DNA of 64,000 nucleotides from Natronoarchaeum philippinense (GTDB lineage: Archaea; Halobacteriota; Halobacteria; Halobacteriales; Natronoarchaeaceae): the NCBI RefSeq assembly GCF_900215575.1, contig NZ_OBEJ01000003.1:310001-374000 (forward strand), given 5' to 3'. Under the pieces are notes generated by a model, which was given only the letters and a program-made list of their open reading frames with translations, was not told the DNA's origin and did no database searches. The position numbers and the translations under genes are program-made. Positions 60,574 to 64,000 of the stretch are shown piece by piece; the first letter of the stretch is position 1, and the number at the start of each line of letters is the position of its first letter.

Positions 60574-62940
60574 ATGGAGGTCGCCGAGGTTCTCCCCGAT
60601 TTCGCGGACGCATTCGCCTTCGAGGAGTTCAACGAGATGCAGCGCGAGGCGTACCGTCCGATTCTCGACACCGACGAGAACGTCGTCGCCAGCGCACCGA
60701 CGGGCAGCGGCAAGACCGCACTGGCCGAGCTTGCGATCTGCAAGGCGCTGTCCGACGGCGGCACCGCGCTGTTTATCGCTCCCCTGCGCGCGCTGACCAA
60801 CGAGAAGGAGTCCGACTGGGAGCGCTTCGAGCAACTGGATTTTTCGGTGTACGTCGTCACCGGCGAGCGCGACCTGAACCCCCGCCGCGCCGAACGTGCC
60901 GACATCCTCGTGATGACGCCCGAGAAGGCCGACTCGGCGACCCGCAAGCACGACACGCGGCGGTACTCGTTTATCACCGACATCGACGTTTGCGTGATCG
61001 ACGAGGTCCACCTGCTGGACTCCGAAAAGCGCGGCAGCGTCCTCGAAGTAACGATTTCGCGGCTTCGGCGGCTCTGTGATCCTCGCGTCGTCGCGCTCTC
61101 AGCGACGATGCCGAACGTCGACGACGTGGCGGCGTGGCTCGACGCCCCCGAGGAGACGACGTTCCAGTTCGGCGACGAGTACCGCCCGGTCGACTTACAC
61201 GCCGACGTGCGCACCTACACCCACGGCGAGAACTCCTTTGCCGACAAGTATCGGCGCCTCTATCGGGCGCTCGACCTCGCCGAACCCCACATCGACGACG
61301 GCGGACAGGCGCTCGTGTTCGTCTCCTCGCGCCAAGACACCGTTCAAGCGGCGAAGAAGGCCCGCGACGAGATTGCAGAGCGCGACCTCTCGATGGGCGC
61401 CCGTGGGGACTACGACTACCACACCGAGACTCAGCAACTCGAAAACGACACGCTCCGGAAGTCGGCGCTCGACGGCGTCGCCTTCCACCACGCCGGGCTC
61501 TCGAAGAACGACCGGGACCTGATCGAGCAGTGGTTCAAGGAGGGCCAGATCCAACTCCTGTTCTCCACGTCGACGCTCGCGTGGGGGGTCAATCTCCCGG
61601 CGCGCTGTGTCGTGATCCGGGACACGAAGTATCACGACCCGCTGGAGGGCGAGGTCGACATGAGCCCGCTGGACGTGCTCCAGATGCTCGGGCGCGCTGG
61701 ACGGCCCGGCTACGACGACGTGGGCTACGGCTGGATCGTCTGCGATCGCTCGGACGCCGACAAGTACCGCCGACTCCTGACGGAGGGCAAAGAGATCGAG
61801 TCCCGCCTCGCCGAGGACGTAGAGTCCCACCTCAACGCCGAAATCGCAATGGGCACCGTCGAGCACCTCGACGACGTGGTCGAGTGGATCGAGACGACGT
61901 TTTACTACCGGCGTGCCCAGTCGGTTCCCGACCAGTACGGCTTCGGCGACCTCGACGACGCGGCGTTCGACGACGCCCTCCGCGAGCAGGTCAGCGACGC
62001 CCTCGCGGGCCTCGAAGCGCGCGGCTTCGTCGAGACCGAGGGGTTGCGCGTCGACTCCACCGCACTCGGAACGCTGGCCTCGAAGTACTACCTTCGCCTC
62101 GACACTGCCAAACGATTTCACGACGTTGCCACCGGCGAGGAAATCGATGTCGACGCCGTCCTCGAAGCGGTGGCGACCGCCAGCGAGTTCGACTCGGTCA
62201 ACGCCCGTTCCGCCGAGCGCGACGCCATCTCGGCGGTGCTGTCGGGCCAGACGGTCGGCGATGTCGACGCCGGCCAGCGCAAGGTGCTGGCGATCTTGCA
62301 CTCCTCGATGACCGGCTCGACGCCGGCCGACCTCTCCAGCGACGCGTGGGTGATCCGCCAGAACGCGGTTCGGCTGCTCTCTTCGCTACAGGCCTTCTTC
62401 GAGCGCTTCGCAGAGCCACGGGCAGCCAACCTCGCCCGGCGCGTCGAGGCGCGCCTCGAAAACGGCGTCAGCGACGACGCCGTCGGGCTGACCGCGGTCG
62501 ATGGCATCGGCTCGGGCCGGGCGAGCAAACTGGCCTCCGAGGGACTGACGACGCCGGCGGACGTTCAGTCGGCCGGCGTGGATGGGTTAGTGGCCGCGGG
62601 CCTCTCGGACGGCGTCGCCGAGCGCGTCGTCGACGCCGCCGGCGAGCTTCCCGTGGTCGGCATCGACTGGGGCGCCTTCCCCGACTCGATCGCGCAGGGC
62701 GACAACGAGATGTGTGAAGTCACTGTGACCAACGCCGGCGAGGGCGCGCAGGCGGGCGTGCGCGTGACGGTCAACGGCGTCGAAATGACCGCCACCGAAG
62801 CGTATCTCTCCCAGCCCGTCGAGGTGCCGGTCGGCGTCTTCGGCGGGTCGGAAAGCCCGATGGAGTTCACGGTCGAGGTCTGTTTCCCGGATCTGCCGCT
62901 GTTGCCGGTGCGGGACTCGCGGACGGTGCGGGTGGAGTAG
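60574..62940 (+). CDS. Ski2-type DEAD/DEAH-box helicase (Hel308-related)
   Basis: A 788-aa superfamily 2 helicase. Motifs in order: Q-like FNEMQREAY, Walker A APTGSGKT (about 41-48), Ia PLRALTNEK, II DEVH, III SATMPN, IV-VI including the QMLGRAGRPGYD signature, then a Sec63-like region (about 430-600), a helix-hairpin-helix (GIGSGRASKL, about 645) and a C-terminal beta-rich domain (about 700-788). This layout is that of Ski2/Mer3-type archaeal helicases; substrate may be DNA or RNA. It is a second type beside classical Hel308, which begins differently. ATG 60574. Confidence 0.9.
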   Translation: MEVAEVLPDFADAFAFEEFNEMQREAYRPILDTDENVVASAPTGSGKTALAELAICKALSDGGTALFIAPLRALTNEKESDWERFEQLDFSVYVVTGERDLNPRRAERADILVMTPEKADSATRKHDTRRYSFITDIDVCVIDEVHLLDSEKRGSVLEVTISRLRRLCDPRVVALSATMPNVDDVAAWLDAPEETTFQFGDEYRPVDLHADVRTYTHGENSFADKYRRLYRALDLAEPHIDDGGQALVFVSSRQDTVQAAKKARDEIAERDLSMGARGDYDYHTETQQLENDTLRKSALDGVAFHHAGLSKNDRDLIEQWFKEGQIQLLFSTSTLAWGVNLPARCVVIRDTKYHDPLEGEVDMSPLDVLQMLGRAGRPGYDDVGYGWIVCDRSDADKYRRLLTEGKEIESRLAEDVESHLNAEIAMGTVEHLDDVVEWIETTFYYRRAQSVPDQYGFGDLDDAAFDDALREQVSDALAGLEARGFVETEGLRVDSTALGTLASKYYLRLDTAKRFHDVATGEEIDVDAVLEAVATASEFDSVNARSAERDAISAVLSGQTVGDVDAGQRKVLAILHSSMTGSTPADLSSDAWVIRQNAVRLLSSLQAFFERFAEPRAANLARRVEARLENGVSDDAVGLTAVDGIGSGRASKLASEGLTTPADVQSAGVDGLVAAGLSDGVAERVVDAAGELPVVGIDWGAFPDSIAQGDNEMCEVTVTNAGEGAQAGVRVTVNGVEMTATEAYLSQPVEVPVGVFGGSESPMEFTVEVCFPDLPLLPVRDSRTVRVE

Positions 62941-63597
62941 TCAGCTCGTCAGCTCCAACAACAGGCCGCGCAACTCCTGTGGGCCGTCTGCGACGTGATC
63001 GGCCGTCGAGAGATCCATCCCCTGATTGATCTCGGTCCGGTAACCGACGCTGGTCATTCCCGCGCGGTTCGCGGCTTCGACGCCGTTTTCGGAATCTTCG
63101 ACGGCGATGCACTCGCTCGGGTCGACGCCGACCTCCGCGGCTCCGATCTCGTACACTTCGGGTTCGGGCTTGCTCGGCCCGTCGATCTCGTTGCCGCTGA
63201 CGACGGCGTCGAAGTGCTCGTCGATGCCGAACCGGTCGACGACGATGCCGATCCAGTCCAGCGGCGACGAGGAGACGACGGCCGTTCGGACGCCGCGGTC
63301 GCGCAGGTCGTCGGCCAGCGCCTCGAACCCCTCCAGCAACTCGGCGTGCTCGTGGTACAGCTCCTCGGCGGCGTCCTCGTAGTAGGCCTCGAACTCCTCG
63401 CGACCCATATCGAGGTGTTCGCCGTAGTGTTCCTCGAGGTAGCCGTGGATCTCGCGGTAGTTCATCCCCGTGATCTCCTCGTCGTCGACGACGCCCTCGC
63501 CGACGGCCTCGGGCAGGACCTGCTCCTCTTCGAGTTCGACCCAGTACTCTTCGGAGTCGACCAGCACGCCGTCCATGTCGAACAACACTGCGTCCAT
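62941..63597 (-). CDS. HAD-family phosphatase (beta-phosphoglucomutase-like)
   Basis: A 218-aa hydrolase. The nucleophile motif LFDMDGVLVDSEE (Asp near residue 6), the second motif VVSSS, the lysine region KPEPEVYEIGA and the metal-binding VAEDSENG-like segment AVEDSENGVEAA mark the HAD superfamily with a helical cap. Substrate may be a sugar phosphate. ATG 63597 is chosen since the upstream frame adds non-conserved residues. It is convergent and directly adjacent to the helicase gene (no gap). Confidence 0.87.
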   Translation of the reverse strand: MDAVLFDMDGVLVDSEEYWVELEEEQVLPEAVGEGVVDDEEITGMNYREIHGYLEEHYGEHLDMGREEFEAYYEDAAEELYHEHAELLEGFEALADDLRDRGVRTAVVSSSPLDWIGIVVDRFGIDEHFDAVVSGNEIDGPSKPEPEVYEIGAAEVGVDPSECIAVEDSENGVEAANRAGMTSVGYRTEINQGMDLSTADHVADGPQELRGLLLELTS

Positions 63598-63705
63598 TGT
63601 CGGGCAGTTCGTGACCGGGCGAGAAATACGCCTGAGAATCGGCAGGCTAGGCGGGGTTTCTGGCACCGCTACGACGCCGCAGAACGGGTAGCCCCCGAAT
63701 GGCCG

Positions 63706-64000
63706 TCAGGCCGGCTCTTCTTCGTACTCGGTGCGCTCTTTGAGCAGGTCGCGGAACTCGTCGGGGTTGTCGATCGACTCGGCCTCCTCGCGCTCGATGA
63801 GTGCGGTGCCGTCGACCGAGTCGCGCTTGGCGCTGTCGACGAAGTAGACCGAGCGGGTGCCGACGACCTCCCCGAGCGAGCCCATGATCCGGGCGCGTTT
63901 CTCGGCGGCGCGCGTGAACTTCGAGTGGCCCGTCAGGACGGTGCCCTCGACCGGCTGGGTGTCTTCGGCGTCCTCGCTGACGGCCTTGAACGGCGCTCGA
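63706..64000 (-). CDS. Conserved haloarchaeal protein, C-terminal part, cut by window edge
   Basis: An open frame of 98 codons enters from the right edge and ends at TGA 63706-63708. The visible part ends in a very acidic tail (LLKERTEYEEEPA) and contains VLTGHSKFTRAAEKRAR and IMGSLGEVVGTRSVYFVD. GC-rich third positions and an open frame support a real gene. I do not recognise the family. Upstream of the edge the start is unknown. Confidence 0.6.
   Translation of the reverse strand, partial: RAPFKAVSEDAEDTQPVEGTVLTGHSKFTRAAEKRARIMGSLGEVVGTRSVYFVDSAKRDSVDGTALIEREEAESIDNPDEFRDLLKERTEYEEEPA

Noticed and set aside
1-64000. tRNA, rRNA, CRISPR, insertion sequence or prophage
   Set aside because: I read the intergenic regions for T-loop consensus, long direct repeats and transposase motifs and saw none. 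A dedicated scan (tRNAscan-SE, ISfinder) would be decisive.

Overview
The window comes from a halophilic archaeon (class Halobacteria). The proteins are strongly acidic (Asp/Glu rich), the DNA is very GC rich, and TATA boxes often lie about 28 bases before a start codon, as expected for leaderless mRNAs. Lineage markers include Tat/lipobox secretion signals, PGF-CTERM anchors, a SAMP ubiquitin-like protein, a thermosome, replication factor C, aIF1A, RIO1 kinase, Bat-type HTH regulators and a bacterial-type LeuRS. I see no rRNA, tRNA, insertion sequence, prophage or CRISPR array. The species cannot be named from the sequence alone.

Layout. 1-7744 (minus strand): arginine biosynthesis, argG-argH followed by the carrier-protein set argW-X-C-B-D-E, with TATA boxes before argG and argW. 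A 32-codon Arg-rich small ORF with its own TATA box lies upstream of argG. 8219-11216: three surface/membrane proteins, one of them a membrane-tethered winged-helix protein. 11322-14882: denitrification, copper nitrite reductase NirK and quinol nitric oxide reductase. 15061-24620: mixed housekeeping and accessory genes, including two vapBC-type pairs, an XPD-like helicase, an HPP-Usp protein, TspO and RfcS. 24726-27233: SAMP2-like modifier, RIO1 kinase, zinc ribbon and aIF1A. 27405-31355: a 1316-residue secreted, surface-anchored alpha-amylase family protein with two glucodextranase-type C-terminal domains, preceded by a long structured-looking leader. 31732-44778: an H-NOX-like protein lacking the usual heme-ligand histidine, then prs, two phosphohexomutases, rpiA, a histone-fold miniprotein, larB, a KH protein, the thermosome and an ornithine cyclodeaminase-family enzyme. 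45071-51942: sugar porter, leuS, Hsp20, pheA and small proteins. 52055-58449: lipA and a complete 2-oxoacid dehydrogenase operon (E1 alpha, E1 beta, E2, E3). 58513-64000: two HTH regulators, a DoxX-like membrane protein, a Ski2-type helicase, a HAD phosphatase and a truncated conserved gene at the edge.

How the genes fit together. The arginine block covers most steps from a carrier-bound glutamate to arginine. NorZ and NirK form a short nitrite-to-N2O module. LipA supplies the cofactor for the neighbouring E2. Prs, RpiA and the phosphomutases belong to sugar-phosphate metabolism. Most of the window is ordinary core genome. The points most worth checking are the Arg-rich ORF and hairpin upstream of argG, the H-NOX-like protein with Tyr at the heme-ligand position, the paired DUF7345-type ectodomains (one anchored, one fused to an HTH), a TATA box with no ORF behind it at 34495, and the long leader of the amylase gene.
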